Assembly (NCBI GenBank): GCA_019137255.1 | Contig: WPDH01000110.1 | Span: forward strand, 124,001-188,000 | Source of the DNA: Corinectria fuckeliana | Taxonomy: Eukaryota > Ascomycota > Sordariomycetes > Hypocreales > Nectriaceae | Length of the DNA stretch: 64,000 nucleotides | Direction of reading: 5' to 3' | Shown here: positions 21,650-33,184 of the stretch, piece by piece | Layout: each line of letters begins with the position of its first letter | Numbering within the stretch: the stretch's first letter is position 1 | Program-made: the position numbers and the translations under genes | Notes under the pieces: model-generated | Told to the model about the DNA's origin: nothing | The model's input: only the letters and a program-made list of their open reading frames with translations | The model's database searches: none

Positions 21650-24061
21650 AGTACAGATGGGGCTTGGGAGTTTGGGGGGCGCAGACACAAGGAATTAAGT
21701 CTATCGATAACCTTAAGTGAGAGCCACCACAAGCGGGAAACCAGAGCTAAGAGCACACACACACACAGCCCACTGCATGCAACGACGGCACAAGTATCAT
21801 GTATCGGTCCGTTTTGGACAATGGCGCAAGACAGAGACTGTCTCACCCTGAACCGTCCTCGGGATCGATTCCATGGCATTCCAACGATCCCAACTGTTCT
21901 CTCAATTATGGAGCATGATGCCGTACCTCTACGGTCCCTGATGTCATCCCATCCTTCATCGGGAGAGCAGTTTCGATTCCCGCTTATCCTTTTATCGCGA
22001 TCGTCATCATGGCTTACAGGTTTAACTGTCCAGATTACACCAGCCAGGCAGCAATGTCGATCACCCGGGCTTGATAAGGGAAACTCTACATACAAGACGT
22101 AAACACCACGGACGGGAATTCGGTTGAGAGGCTTAGACGTAGGCCCTGCTAAAATGTCTGAGGAATCGAGACAGTTGAGATCTTGGTGAGTCAAGACAAG
22201 AGCTTATCTGACTGCGCGTGGCCCACACACCCTCGTTTTCCTTGTGCTACAAAAGCAGTGCACATCACAGGATTGGCAGCATCCTACTCGTCGGCCAGCG
22301 CATTAAAGTTCACCGCCGGCGAGGGCCTGGGCTAACCAAGTGACTCGTCATTACGCGTCGGCGTCTCTGACCGGCCATCTCGACAGCTCAGTGTCTCACA
22401 GCCGAGCCTTTTTGGGTTACGGCAGACCTTGGCATTCGTTTCTAGGGCCAGTGTCGTTGTCAGTTGGCTCGATTCATAAAATCACGTTGCATTGGCGCTA
22501 TCAGCTACAGCGTTCTTACTGATGCAGCAACCAATCGCCGAATTCGAAAGCTGTGTTGTCTCTGTGGCCCCTCTCTTCAACCTGTTCTTCGTGTCAGTGG
22601 CTACACGAGAGTCTGAAGCTGATGCCAAGCCCGACATATTATCGCCACTCTGTACGGTCATGATGGCGTGCAACATGCTGTAATAGACGATAGGACAGTT
22701 TGGAAGAAATGATTTGAGTTTCTGGACTGGACGTCCGTATCGCATGTACGAAGATCGATGCATGCCTTGGTGGTAACAGCACTCTCCACAACATCCTCAC
22801 ACGGGCTTGGGCCTCGACGCAAGTTGAAATTATCCATGGTACGAACAGTGCAGTACGGGAGCCTCAGCTTGCAGAGGGTCTTCTTATCTTTGTCTAAGGG
22901 ATTGAGATCATGCTGCATGCCGTCTTATCTGCAGAGACCTATGAAGAAGCCAGAAGTGGTAGCTAGTGCAAGATGACTGGAATAGGGAATCAGTCAATAA
23001 TGTATCCTTGAACTTTGAAGTCGTAGGAGTCACAGCCCTGAGCTTCGGATTCTGACCTCGTTAGAGTTTCCATCATAGACAGAGCTTTAATTGCTATCCA
23101 CGAGCTGACGTCTCCCATAGCCACAGGATGCACTCCAACCCCAGAGTGAAAGTAGTTGTGATGCTCTCTTCTGCAAGCCCGGTAGCTATCGGTTGATGAA
23201 ACTTGTTTGCCCGGAACGTGACGAAATGCGTAGACTGCCGGCGCAGAGCGAACATTATCCGCCACTTTGAGGCTCCCTCAGCATACCAGAGAAAGACGGT
23301 TGCGAATCGTTCTCCTTTCTCGCTTGGATAGTTTTAAGCCAAGCTCTGATGTATCCTTGCATAACTTGGCTGCTTTGTTTTGAGGTGTATAGTGCTGTGA
23401 GATCACGGGTCCGACACATGGGTCTAATTCAAATTCATTGTGCTTGGCACTGAGGGCACTGCCGATTTCTTTTTATCGTTTATTATCAATCCCTACTAAG
23501 CGCATGAGGTGGTCCTATGAATAATATTGAGAAGATACTCTTTTGGTTGATAGTGGAAGGTATTTTTCTGGTGTCGAGAACGCATAATAGTACGTATTAC
23601 TTCTTGATTTTCAAGATCCTAGCAAATGCCCGGATAGGTGACCGTACCAGTCACTCGCAGGCAATAATACATATGCATAATTTTTTCAGAGTGCCGAAGG
23701 TCAGTAACAGTTAGTCAATTAAACAAAATAAGCTTGCTATCTTGTGTCCCTGCGTGATCAGTGAGTTATTCAGGGTAAGCATCTTGGCATTCAATCGCCT
23801 TCTGGAGTTCATTAGGCCGCTCCAGCGCACCCCTCAGGGCACGTCCCCTGTAATACCGTTATTAATTAGTAGGTACCGGAGCTGGCACAGTCCAGCCCAG
23901 GCGTTCGGACTCGGAGAAACTTGCAAGCCGGCCGGCGGCGCTGCCCCACCTCCACACCATGGTGAACCTGGCCGGGGCATCTCGTGGCCAGACTCAAGTC
24001 AACCCTGTCGTGATATCCCTTCTTTGCTGCGCGGCCGCTCTCGAGTCGCCAAACCGCCGCC

Positions 24062-25748
24062 ATGGTTCTCCAAGATCTCGGCCGCCGAATCAACTCGGCC
24101 GTCTCCAACCTCACGCGAGAGCAGAACCTTGACGAAAAGGCATCTAGCCCTTCCCCGATCCCTCCCCAGACCCCGCCATTGCTAACCGTTGTCTTGTGCG
24201 CAGGCCTTCGATGCCATGCTCAAGGAGATCTGCGCCGCCCTGCTCGAGGCCGACGTCAACGTCCGGCTCGTGGGGCAGCTCCGGAAATCGATGCGCAGCG
24301 CCGTCAACTTCAAGGAGCTCCCCCCCGCCGTCAACAAGAAGCGCCTGATCCAGAAGACCGTCTTCGACGAGCTGGTCAAGCTGGTCGACCCCCACGCCGA
24401 ATCGTTCCGACCGAAGAAGGGCAAGAGCAGCGTCATCATGTTTGTCGGCCTGCAGGGCGCCGGAAAGACGACGACCTGTACCAAGCTGGCCCGCCACTAC
24501 CAGTCCAGGGGATTCAAGGCCTGCCTGGTGTGCGCCGACACCTTCCGAGCCGGTGCCTTTGACCAGCTGAAGCAGAACGCCACAAAGGCCAAGATCCCCT
24601 ACTACGGTTCCCTGACGGAGACGGATCCCGCTGTTGTCGCTCGCGCCGGCGTGGAGCAGTTCAAGAAGGACCGCTTCGACGTCATCATTGTCGATACCTC
24701 GGGTCGCCATCGCCAGGAGTCTGCCCTGTTCCAGGAAATGATCGACATCCAGGAGGCCATCCAACCCGACGAAACAATCATGGTTCTCGATGCGTCAATT
24801 GGTCAACAGGCCGAGTCGCAAGCCAAGGCATTCAAGGAGGCATCTAATTTCGGAGCAATCATCATCACCAAGACGGACGGCCACGCCCATGGAGGTGGAG
24901 CCATTTCCGCCGTCGCAGCGACGCACACCCCGATTGTCTTCATCGGTACTGGCGAGCATATGATGGATCTGGAGCGCTTCGCCCCGCAACAGTTTGTCCA
25001 GAAGCTGCTGGGCATGGGCGACATGGCGGGTTTGATGGAGCACGTGCAAAGCCTCAACCTCAACCAAAAGGACACCATCAAGCACATCCAAGAGGGAATC
25101 TTTACAGTACGCGACCTCCGAGACCAGCTTTCCAACATCATGAAGATGGGGCCCCTGTCGAAAATGGCGGGCATGATTCCCGGCATGAGCAACATGATGC
25201 AGGGCATGGACGACGAGGAGGGAGGCGCAAAGCTCAAGCGCATGATCTACATTTGCGACTCAATGACGGAGAAGGAGCTGGACTCGGATGGAAAGATTCT
25301 GATTGACCAGCCGACTCGGATGACGAGGATCGCGCGAGGATCAGGGACTTCGGTGCGCGAAGTGGAGGACCTCCTGACGCAGCAGCGCATGATGGCTGGA
25401 ATGGCCAAGAAGATGGGTGGAAACATGAAGAACATGCAGAAGGCTCAGCAAGCCATGGGCGGCGGCAATAAGGCACAGCAGCTCGCGGCGATGCAAAAGC
25501 GACTCCAGAGCATGGGCGGCGGCGGCGGCGGCGGCGGCGGAGGCGGTGGAGGCATGCCCGACATGGGCAGCCTCATGAAGATGCTGGGCGGAGGAGGAGG
25601 AGCAGGCGGCGGCGGGATGCCGGGGATGCCTGCAGGCATGGACATGCAGGCCATGATGCAGCAGATGGGTATGGGAGGCGGTGGGATGCCGGGGATGCCA
25701 GGGATGCCGGGGAGAGGCGGAGGAAGCGGCGGTCGCGGCAGGAGGTGA
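24062..25748 (+). CDS. SRP54: SRP54, signal recognition particle GTPase
   Basis: Exon 1 is 24062-24139 (MVLQDLGRRINSAVSNL...LDEK) and exon 2 is 24204-25748. The 64-nt intron begins GC rather than GT (GCATCT..GCGCAG, branch GCTAACC); no GT donor restores the frame, so I read a GC-AG intron giving LDEK-AFDAMLKEIC. 540 residues. Domains in order: N domain; GTPase G domain with G1 GLQGAGKTT (108-116), DTSGRH (from D190) and TKTDGH (T248-D251); and a methionine-rich M domain that binds SRP RNA and signal peptides. The C-terminus is unusually Gly/Met-rich with a run of 13 glycines. Strong start context (CGCCGCCATGG). Essential for co-translational ER targeting. Confidence 0.96.
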
Positions 25749-26033
25749 AGAAGGTGAATGTGGTGAGGCCGGTGAAGATGATGGAGATGGTGTAGGATGT
25801 TGAGGGTCAATGGGACGATGCTGCTGCTGTTCTGCATGGGAATTGGCGTTAATGGCTACGAGATGGATGATGTGAGATGGGACAGGATGGTATGAGGGCA
25901 AGTCAATGGGGAAATGACTTAACTTTTTCACGATGAGCGGATGGACTTTATCGAGATGGACAATGTGTAGACAAAACAAGGACATTGATGATGAAGGGTC
26001 ATTTCCAAGAATCCACGGCTCGTCTCATCACCC

Positions 26034-27676
26034 TCATCTTCTCTTCTGGTCAAGCCTGACAACAGCCTGGCACAACACCTCGGCTCCAACGGCACACTCC
26101 TCCGGGCTCGACCACTCCTCGGGATTATGGCTAACGCCGCCCTTGCAGGGAATGAAGATCATCGTGGTAGGGCAGTGCATGCTCGCATACACGCTGTCAT
26201 GGCCCGCCCCGCTGGAAACATCGATCACGCCGTCCCTGCCACCCAACACAGACTCGGCAGCCTCCCGCACGGCCCGGATGCAGTCCGGGTGGAACTCGGT
26301 TGCCGCCGAGACAGTGTCCGTCCTCCACGCCACGGACAGCGGCAGGCTCGGCGTGGAGCCCGCGAGAAGCCCGCCGACGTCGGCTCCCCGGGCTAGGCGG
26401 TCGAAGTCGCGCTTCAGCTCCTCCTCGACGTCCTCCACCGTTTGGTCGACCGGCGATCGGATGTCGAGCGTGAAGCTGACGCTCCCGGGGATCGTGTTGG
26501 TGCTTCCCGGGGTTAGCCGCAGGATCCCGGTGGAGGCGAGGGCTTGGTGCTTGGTGGCCACGCGGTGCGAATGCGTGATGAGACGGGCGGCGAGGAGGAG
26601 CGCGTCGGCTCGGTCAGGGAAGGGGGTCGATCCGGTGTGCGCATCTGTTGAAGGTCAGTGGCCGTCGAGGTAGTTTCTTGACGGGCAGCTGACCTCGTCC
26701 CTTGACGTCGATGGTGAACCACTTGTACGCTTGGACGCCCTGGACGACGCCAATCTTCTTCGAGGCCCTCTCCAGAATCGGGCCTTGCTCGATGTGTAGT
26801 TCAAAGTGGGCGCCCATCGGCGTGGATTTGTAGCTCGCGGGCACGTCACCCAAGTATCCGATCCTCTCCAGCTCAGACTTGACAGTCGCCGGGCCATCAA
26901 CCTCCTTGAGCGAATAAGCACGGTCAAGATCGACTTTGCCAGCCCAGACTCCCGAGGACATCATGCTGATGGGGAACCGGGCGCCCTCTTCGCTGTCGGA
27001 GAGGTCAGCACCACCCCGGCTTGCGGCTTGTCGCGACGACTTACTTGGTCCAGTTGACGACACCCACTGGGAACTCCGTCTGCACGTCGTTTTCCCGGAG
27101 CACCTTCAACATCTCCACGCCCGCTTGGATGCCGAGAATGCCGTCGTATCGACCGCCGCTGGGCTGGGTGTCGAGGTGCGAGCCGACAAAGGTTGGAGGG
27201 CCATCGGAGCGGCGGCCGGGGCGGACCGCGAAGATGTTGCCCATGGAATCAACGGTGACCTGGCATCCGAGGGACTTGGTAGTCTCGACGAACCAGTCCC
27301 GGGCTTTCTTGTCGTCGTCGGATAGTGTCAGACGAGACATGCCAGTGTCGGTAGGGTTGCTGTTGGCGGTACAGTCAACGATTTGGTCATGGAACTATTT
27401 GCATAGGCCAGAGAAATAGCTTTCGTGTGATGATTACCTTCCCCATCTGGTTCCCGACCCAAATGAACAAGTGTAGTGAAGCGTGTCCATCATCCGGCTT
27501 TGGTTGACCTTGAGCTTCTGTAGGTCCTTGTTTGTCATGTCGCGCGTGGAAATGTTCATTCTTTGAGTGTAGCTTGATGTAACTGCATGGGAGATAATTG
27601 GGATTACTGCTTTTCTCTGGGAAGAGACAAGCCGACCGAGGCGGAGGGAGATCCGGCTCTGAGCGCAGAGGGCCAT
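26034..27676 (-). CDS. M20-family N-carbamoyl-L-amino acid / ureido hydrolase
   Basis: Four exons: 27676-27438, 27359-27045, 26992-26694 and 26644-26034. Introns are 78, 52 and 49 nt. Each join restores family motifs: SNPTDTGMSRLT, NWTNEEGARFP and VKGRDAHTGSTPFP. 487 residues. Metal-binding motifs are GSHLDTQPSGGRYDG, the NEE segment and HIEQGP; AGHDS is near the end. This is the hydantoinase/carbamoylase branch of M20 peptidases (beta-ureidopropionase, allantoate amidohydrolase relatives), which hydrolyse carbamoyl or ureido groups to release ammonia and CO2. The first 50 residues are basic and nearly acid-free, like a mitochondrial presequence; an in-frame region upstream makes the start uncertain. 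Exact substrate not determinable. Confidence 0.9.
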
Positions 27677-28276
27677 GACCGTAGGGTTGTTGTGAATTGC
27701 GAGTGAAGGGTCGGGAGTGGAATTGAAGGTGAAGGTAAGATGAAAGGGTGCTTGGTGAGAGTAATTAGACAAGGCGGCCTGTTTGAAGTTGTGTTGATGG
27801 AGAATGTAGTCTGATGTAGTCTGAAGGAGTCTGAAGGAGTAGGAATAATGTACAGACGCCCTCTTATCGCACATTTCTACCGCCTTTCGTCACTGACGTA
27901 CTCATACTAGCCCCACCGTCCAAAGTCAAGGCCCCTACAACAGTGGGATGTCCTGTTAACAGTGCCTTGACGTGTAATGTCACATTTAGTATTTAGGCCA
28001 GCCTAGCACTGAGCATCGGCGTAGTGCGCATTACATTTTGCTATGACTGGAAAATGTAATATGTAAGATGAAATGAAATGAGTGACGACTTGACTCAACT
28101 CTGGCTTTATTCACTACCTCTAGTGCTGTGCCCCTGTTGGGAGTTGATGTACGGAAACAGAACCTTTTTGCACATCAAAACAATGCACCAACTGTTGAAG
28201 ACGTACCACCAGGCAGCCACAACTCCGGAATGATAAGCCCCGCACGCCCATCACATCAGCTTCAACTCGGCACCTA
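27677..28276. other. Upstream region of the M20 hydrolase
   Basis: About 600 bases up to the transposon end, with no gene seen. One HGATAR motif on the minus strand lies near 27865. The TA at 28275-28276 is the left half of the transposon target-site duplication. Confidence 0.5.
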
Positions 28277-28318
28277 GGGTGGGGACCCGGCATCCCGCGC
28301 GCACCCGTATCCCGCGCA
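28277..28318 (+). repeat. Left terminal inverted repeat (42 bp)
   Basis: Exact reverse complement of 30081-30122. GC-rich, beginning gggtggggac at the outer end. Confidence 0.95.
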
Positions 28319-30080
28319 GCAGACCGTGTTTTTGATCAGACTTTAAAGCCGTATTCCTTAACGAATATAATAGAAAATAACTAGCTAAGACTAGAATGTG
28401 TTTATCATGCTGTCTATAGTCGAACTGCCTACTTCTTTAGAGATTTCTTCTACTAGGGCGGGCAGAATATGCCTCTTTTCCCTCTTTTTCTTTATAGTCT
28501 TACTCCTAGCTTTTATGATCTCTATACGTATTAGAAAAGCAGCAATTAGGTTGAATTTGACTGCCTTCCTTCTTATAACCTTTTGTGATCCTATTTAGTC
28601 TTCTAAATATGTGACTTTATGCCTTAATTTGATGATTTCTGCAGTCTAACAATTAAGCATATCACTAGCTTTTCCCCCTATCCCTTAGATAGTACGATTA
28701 AAACTACTAAGGTCACTTTACAGCAAATTAAGCTGGCCTGTGAGCTTACCTTTATTTCTTAGCGTGTAGGGAATACTATCTTATATGATCCTTTGATGCT
28801 TTAGGGTGTGAGGTGCTGTTTCTGCCTGTAGTGCTTAGTTAGTAATTATAATATGTGCTAACAGCTTTTCCATATTAACTGGCTATATTCCTGCTCTAGA
28901 AAAACCACCTTAGAGGTTCCTCTTAGTTATATCTTCCTTTAAAGCTATTTTATAACACTCTAGGAAGTATTACTTTAAAATAGGGGCTATTAATATAAAG
29001 GAGGAATATTAGTATATATAATATTTAAAAGTGTGCTTAATTAGGCTAAATACACCTATATTAAGCAGCTATGTAATATATAAGCTGTGAGAAGGTAAAT
29101 AGATAATCTGAATTTGATAAAATAATACTTAAAATCAGAATTAGATAGAGATATAACTAGTAAAACTATTAAGGATTAAGATCTACTATTAAGTTAGGTT
29201 TTCTAGCTTTATTTTCTTAATAAAGACCTCTTTTAACCACTTTTTACATACTAAGGTAGTTATAAAACCTAACTCTATATAGTTGTATTTCTAAGGGGGA
29301 AAATTAGTATTAAACTACTACTCTTAAAGGTTAATTCCTAAGAAGACTATATAGGGGGTAAAATACTATCTTATAGCGCTTTTTGCCTTTAAGACTAAGA
29401 CCTAGGTATAGTAATCACTCTTTATAATAACTGCTTAGTAAGTAAGACTTAAGCTAATAACTTTTCTAGCTTTTATTATACTCTTAGTAAGGCTATATTT
29501 ATCTAAATTATAGATATAGTTAGGCCTAATAGACTTCTTATATATTTACTATACTAGTATAATATACTATAATCAGATTACTTTAAGAGTAGTACTTTTT
29601 AAATAAGTAGCTTTAAGAGATATAAAGGTCTTTAATTTAACTTTTATATTATATTAGAGGAAGTATAAGACCTAGTGATACCTAATAAGATTATTAATAT
29701 GTTTAGGGTTACTAATTTCTTATATAATAGCATATAAATCATGCCTTAAGAGAGCCTATCTAGTAATTTCTTTTTCTATAATCTAATTAACTAATAGCTT
29801 CTCTTAAATTAGTGATAGTCTTTAGGCCTTCTTATGCTCTTACTTCCTGTTTTTAATGCTATTCTTTTGACCCTAAAGTGTGGACTTAGGAATGTGGTAT
29901 TACGTGCTAAGAGTGCGAATTTCCTTGCTATTTGCAGCCTTAATAAGGATTTCAGCTATGACCTCATCACGGCTAGGCGTGCAAGAAGCTATAGTCAAAG
30001 TCTGGTTGAAATTGGGTTCCAATTGATGATGTTATGATTGAGTGTTGTGAAGGGTATTACATTTACGCGTCGCGATTTAG

Positions 30081-30122
30081 TGCGCGGGATACGGGTGCGC
30101 GCGGGATGCCGGGTCCCCACCC
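30081..30122 (-). repeat. Right terminal inverted repeat (42 bp)
   Basis: Exact reverse complement of 28277-28318. Contains two related sub-repeats, gcgcgggatacgggt and gcgcgggatgccgggt, possibly paired transposase-binding sites. Confidence 0.95.
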
Positions 30123-30132
30123 TATCATTTAA

Positions 30133-31080
30133 CACTCGAAGCCTAAGATACAGTCCCCTTGTGCTAATAGCGAGCCATCGCCAAACACGTTGTGGCTCGA
30201 CCAAGCTCCGAACTCCCTTTACCAACTGGATCAAGGCCTTGTTGCAGACTTTTCGCGTTACGACCGGGACTCGGCGTGCGGGGGATGGCCGACCGTTGCC
30301 TACACCATAGCGCACCGCCTCCACGATATCGAGACGCCATGCGACGCTTGCAACAGACTGGACATTACGAAGCTAACTGATGGCGGCCCGTTATTCACTC
30401 TGCACGACGGCTTCCTAGACATTGGCGAGACGGCAAAGTCGTGCAGGCTTTGCTCGCTTATCGCGCAGCAGAGGAGAGGGAGAAGCGGGTTCGGAATCGC
30501 AACTGGCTGGGATCTAGGAACGTCAAGTCTTTCGACCAGGAAAGGTATCATCCACCGCCAAGGAAAATCACCGTTGGAGTTGATTCAAAGTGACCATAAC
30601 GGGCTGTTGCTGATAGAGTCTTGGCAAATATTCTAGCAGCAGACGAGGACTTATCGGTCGCGGACAAGACGCACACGACATCCACCGTAGCCAGCTCTAC
30701 AGCGCCAATATTCTCTCGTCTGGCAGCAGAGCTTCAAAGGATCACCAACTTGCGTGCCTGCGAAGTCTGTACATCAGTACACATGCAGCTAAGCCCCACG
30801 GGTACTCGGAATCTGCCCAAGGATAGACCACCTTGTCTTCCGGATCGAGTAATTGAAATACTGGGTGCATCAACGCCAGAGTGCATCCAGCTCCGTCTTC
30901 GGGAACCACAAGGCCTCCAGTTTGGATATTACATCGCACTCAGCCATCGATGGGGTGGAGATTGAACTCTAAAGACTACTAAAGACAAGCTCACTGCTCG
31001 ACTGAAAGGTTTCGGGTTGACGGACCTGCCACGCACACTCCAAGATGACGCCTCTCAGTCAAAACGCCGATGATACGAAT
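30133..31080 (+). pseudogene. HET-domain (heterokaryon incompatibility) gene fragment, inactivated
   Basis: The open frame begins just inside the transposon flank without an ATG (LWLDQAPNSLYQLDQ...). It shows the typical N-terminal CDAC...SCRLCSLI segment of HET proteins and, after a plausible 92-nt intron (30545-30636, GT..TAG), reaches the HET core start YYIALSHRWGGD. There a TGA (30964-30966) interrupts the frame, which continues as TLKTTKDKL...GLTDLPRTLQDDA and then dissolves; the rest of the HET core is missing. The stop could come from CGA or TGG by a C-to-T or G-to-A change, as in RIP leaking from the adjoining element. The 5' end is also absent, so this is a relic, not a functional allorecognition gene. 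Confidence 0.75.
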
Positions 31081-31470
31081 CAAGGGCAGTAGAAGGTTCG
31101 TGAAAACGAAACACGTCCCCAACGTTCTTGAGCGAAGACCAGGTGTGATGAGAGTCTTCATGAAGGATCGCTTTTTTTCATTCTTCAGCGACCACCGAGT
31201 TATATAGCGCGAGTTAAAGAGTGGATGTGCTCAGGAGCATCAACGAGTCTTCTCTCACGATACTGGGCTTCACAAGGCGGTCCAGCACTGAACCACTCAT
31301 AAAAAGCATGCGAGGATTATGTGTCGAAGACCGATAAACCACAGCTTTTACTATCTGCCTGATATAGACTGAAGTGCAGCAATACGAAGGCAAACCTGCC
31401 CATTACATAATATACCTAAACTGAAGATTCTGGAATATGTTAGCTTCATCTCTGAGACCCGGACTTTTGA
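31081..31470. other. Degenerate sequence downstream of the HET relic
   Basis: About 390 bases with no gene. Short stop-rich frames; it may hold further eroded HET sequence and the 3' UTR of the convergent permease gene. Confidence 0.4.
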
Positions 31471-33184
31471 TCACACCTTTTTGTCCGTCAAATCATCCTC
31501 ATAGGCATGATCAAAGCCCTCGAGTGTACCATCATTGTCGCGCCTGCGGTTCGTCCACATACAAAGCCCGCGGTAGACAAGAGCCAAAACCCCAGCAGCA
31601 ATCGACGTCACAACCACGACGACAAATCCGGATTCATATCGGGGTGCATCATTCTTCTTGAAGACCAGCGGCCCTACAAAGTTTCCTAAGGTATGCGAGT
31701 CAGCTTCACGGACCTCGCCCAAACGTCTTGGGATGCTTACCTAGACAGTAGCCAATGTACATGCCCGAAGAAGCGATGGACCTCTTCGTGTAGCCGGCCG
31801 TGTTGGCAATTTGCATTCCCATCAGCACAGCGTACCCAGCGCCCACCGAAGGCAGGATGTAGCACGCAAACAGCAAGCCCCCAGTCGACGACATCGGGAG
31901 AAGCCACAGGAGAAGAGCCGCCAGCACCGTGCCCATCTGAGCAACGAAGACCAGATAGGAGCGGAGCCCTGGGAACTTGTACGCCAGGAAGGAAAAGAGC
32001 AGCTGCGTCGTCCCCGCATAGGCGCCTGTTGGCGTGTAGAGGAGCAGCGAGTTGAGCGTGGAGAACCCCATGCCGTTGATGATGATTGGGACAAAAGTCG
32101 AGATGGGTCCGTTGGCGATCATGGACAGGAAGGCGATGGAAAAGACGATCCAGAACTTCATGTCGAGGAGCAGCTCCCAGACCTGCTCGGCCTTGAAGTG
32201 TGTGTTTCTGACGCCGGCATTGTTCGTTCGCAGCCGCGCGACGAGGATGTATCGTTGTCGTTCGCTGAATCCCTTGACTCGCACCGGATCGGGTGGCAGA
32301 ACAAAGAACAGGGCGAATCCCCATAATACCGTGAGACCGCCAGAGAAGTAGTACATGTACTTCCATGACGACGTGCCTCCATCGATGATGCCGAATCCGT
32401 AGTTGATCAACGGGGAAAACACAGACACGTATCCGGTGCAGCTGTACCAAATTCTGAGGCACGCAGTAAGTACAACGTCATCCGCAAAACGGAAAGGGTT
32501 GCGACTCACCCCATTCGCATTGCCTGTTCGTTCTTCTTATAAAAGCTCCCCTACATCCCGCACATTAGGCGACTGTCACGGCTGACCCCAGACGGGCGCA
32601 CTCACCACAATCAACATGAACATTGGACTGATGCCACTCTCCAAGAACCCGAGGAAGAACCTCTGGATGTAGATGCCTTGATAGCCCTTGCAGACAGTGG
32701 TCAGCATGAGACAAACACCCCAGGCAACGACGATGGTGGAAGCGACACGCTCGACCGGGTAGCGCTGGGCAAGGACCATGGCCGGGTACGCTCCGACGAT
32801 GAAGCCAAGATAGAATATGGACGCTGTCCAGGAGTATCGGTCGCCTACGAGGAGGTCCAAGTCGTCTCGAAGGCCGAAGATGGCCTACCATGGCGCGCTG
32901 TTAGCAACGAGCCGAGCCAGCTTGCATAGGTGAGGTGGGATGCGTACCGCTTGAGAGAGCATGGCCTTGTCGTAGTACTGAAGTCCGTAGGTTGCACATA
33001 GCACCGGCATAAGCCTCCAGTCAACCTTGCGACGCAGCTTCTTCTCTTCGTCGGCTGACCAGGTCTCTTCACCAGTATAGGCCTCTAGGACTCGTAACGC
33101 TTCGTCATTGTGAAACACGTCGACAGGCGGGGAGGCCTTGGAAACTTCGACTCGATGTGTTGGCGTTTTCTCCGAATTTGACAT
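31471..33184 (-). CDS. MFS transporter of the ACS/Dal5 (allantoate permease-like) family
   Basis: Five exons: 33184-32948, 32884-32606, 32550-32510, 32453-31741 and 31685-31471. Introns are 63, 55, 56 and 55 nt; exon 3 is only 41 nt. 494 residues. The joins restore family sequence: AMLSQAAIFGLRDDL, LIVVGSFYKKNEQAMRMGIW and YCLGNFVGPLVF. The hydrophilic N-terminus (WSADEEKKLRRKVDWRLMP) and the pattern of about 12 TM segments are typical of anion:cation symporters such as allantoate/ureidosuccinate permease Dal5 and nicotinate or vitamin carriers. Plasma-membrane uptake of an organic anion is the family role; the substrate is unknown. The start is the ATG after an in-frame TTG-led extension. 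It lies 3.8 kb from the M20 ureidohydrolase, both minus, separated by the transposon and HET relic. Confidence 0.92.

Larger units (their letters stand above)
19186..24061. other. 4.9 kb gene-free gap
   Basis: No gene supported despite several open frames of 170-250 codons on both strands (19336-19857, 20398-20931, 21359-22102, 22194-21619). These overlap each other antisense, lack domains and look compositionally driven. The gap contains several short tandem repeats (listed separately). GC content is ordinary, unlike the RIP blocks, so this is not an eroded transposon by appearance. It may hold noncoding transcripts or the SRP54 upstream region (right end). Confidence 0.5.
28277..30122. mobile_element. 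TA-flanked DNA transposon relic (Fot1/Pogo-Tc1/mariner type by size and TSD)
   Basis: 1,846 bp bounded by perfect 42-bp terminal inverted repeats (28277-28318 and 30081-30122) starting gggtggggacccgg. It is flanked on both sides by TA (28275-28276 and 30123-30124), the target duplication of the Tc1/mariner superfamily. Size and TA target fit fungal Fot1/Pot2-like elements. The interior (about 28340-30060) is AT-rich and full of stops, with longest frames about 67 codons, so the transposase gene is dead. TIRs remain GC-rich and identical. Family assignment within the superfamily is inference, since no DDE motif survives that I can read. Confidence 0.88.

Noticed and set aside
20398..22102. Open frames of 177 and 247 codons in the 4.9 kb gap
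   Set aside because: No domain, mutual antisense overlap, simple-sequence content and no splice-linked continuation.
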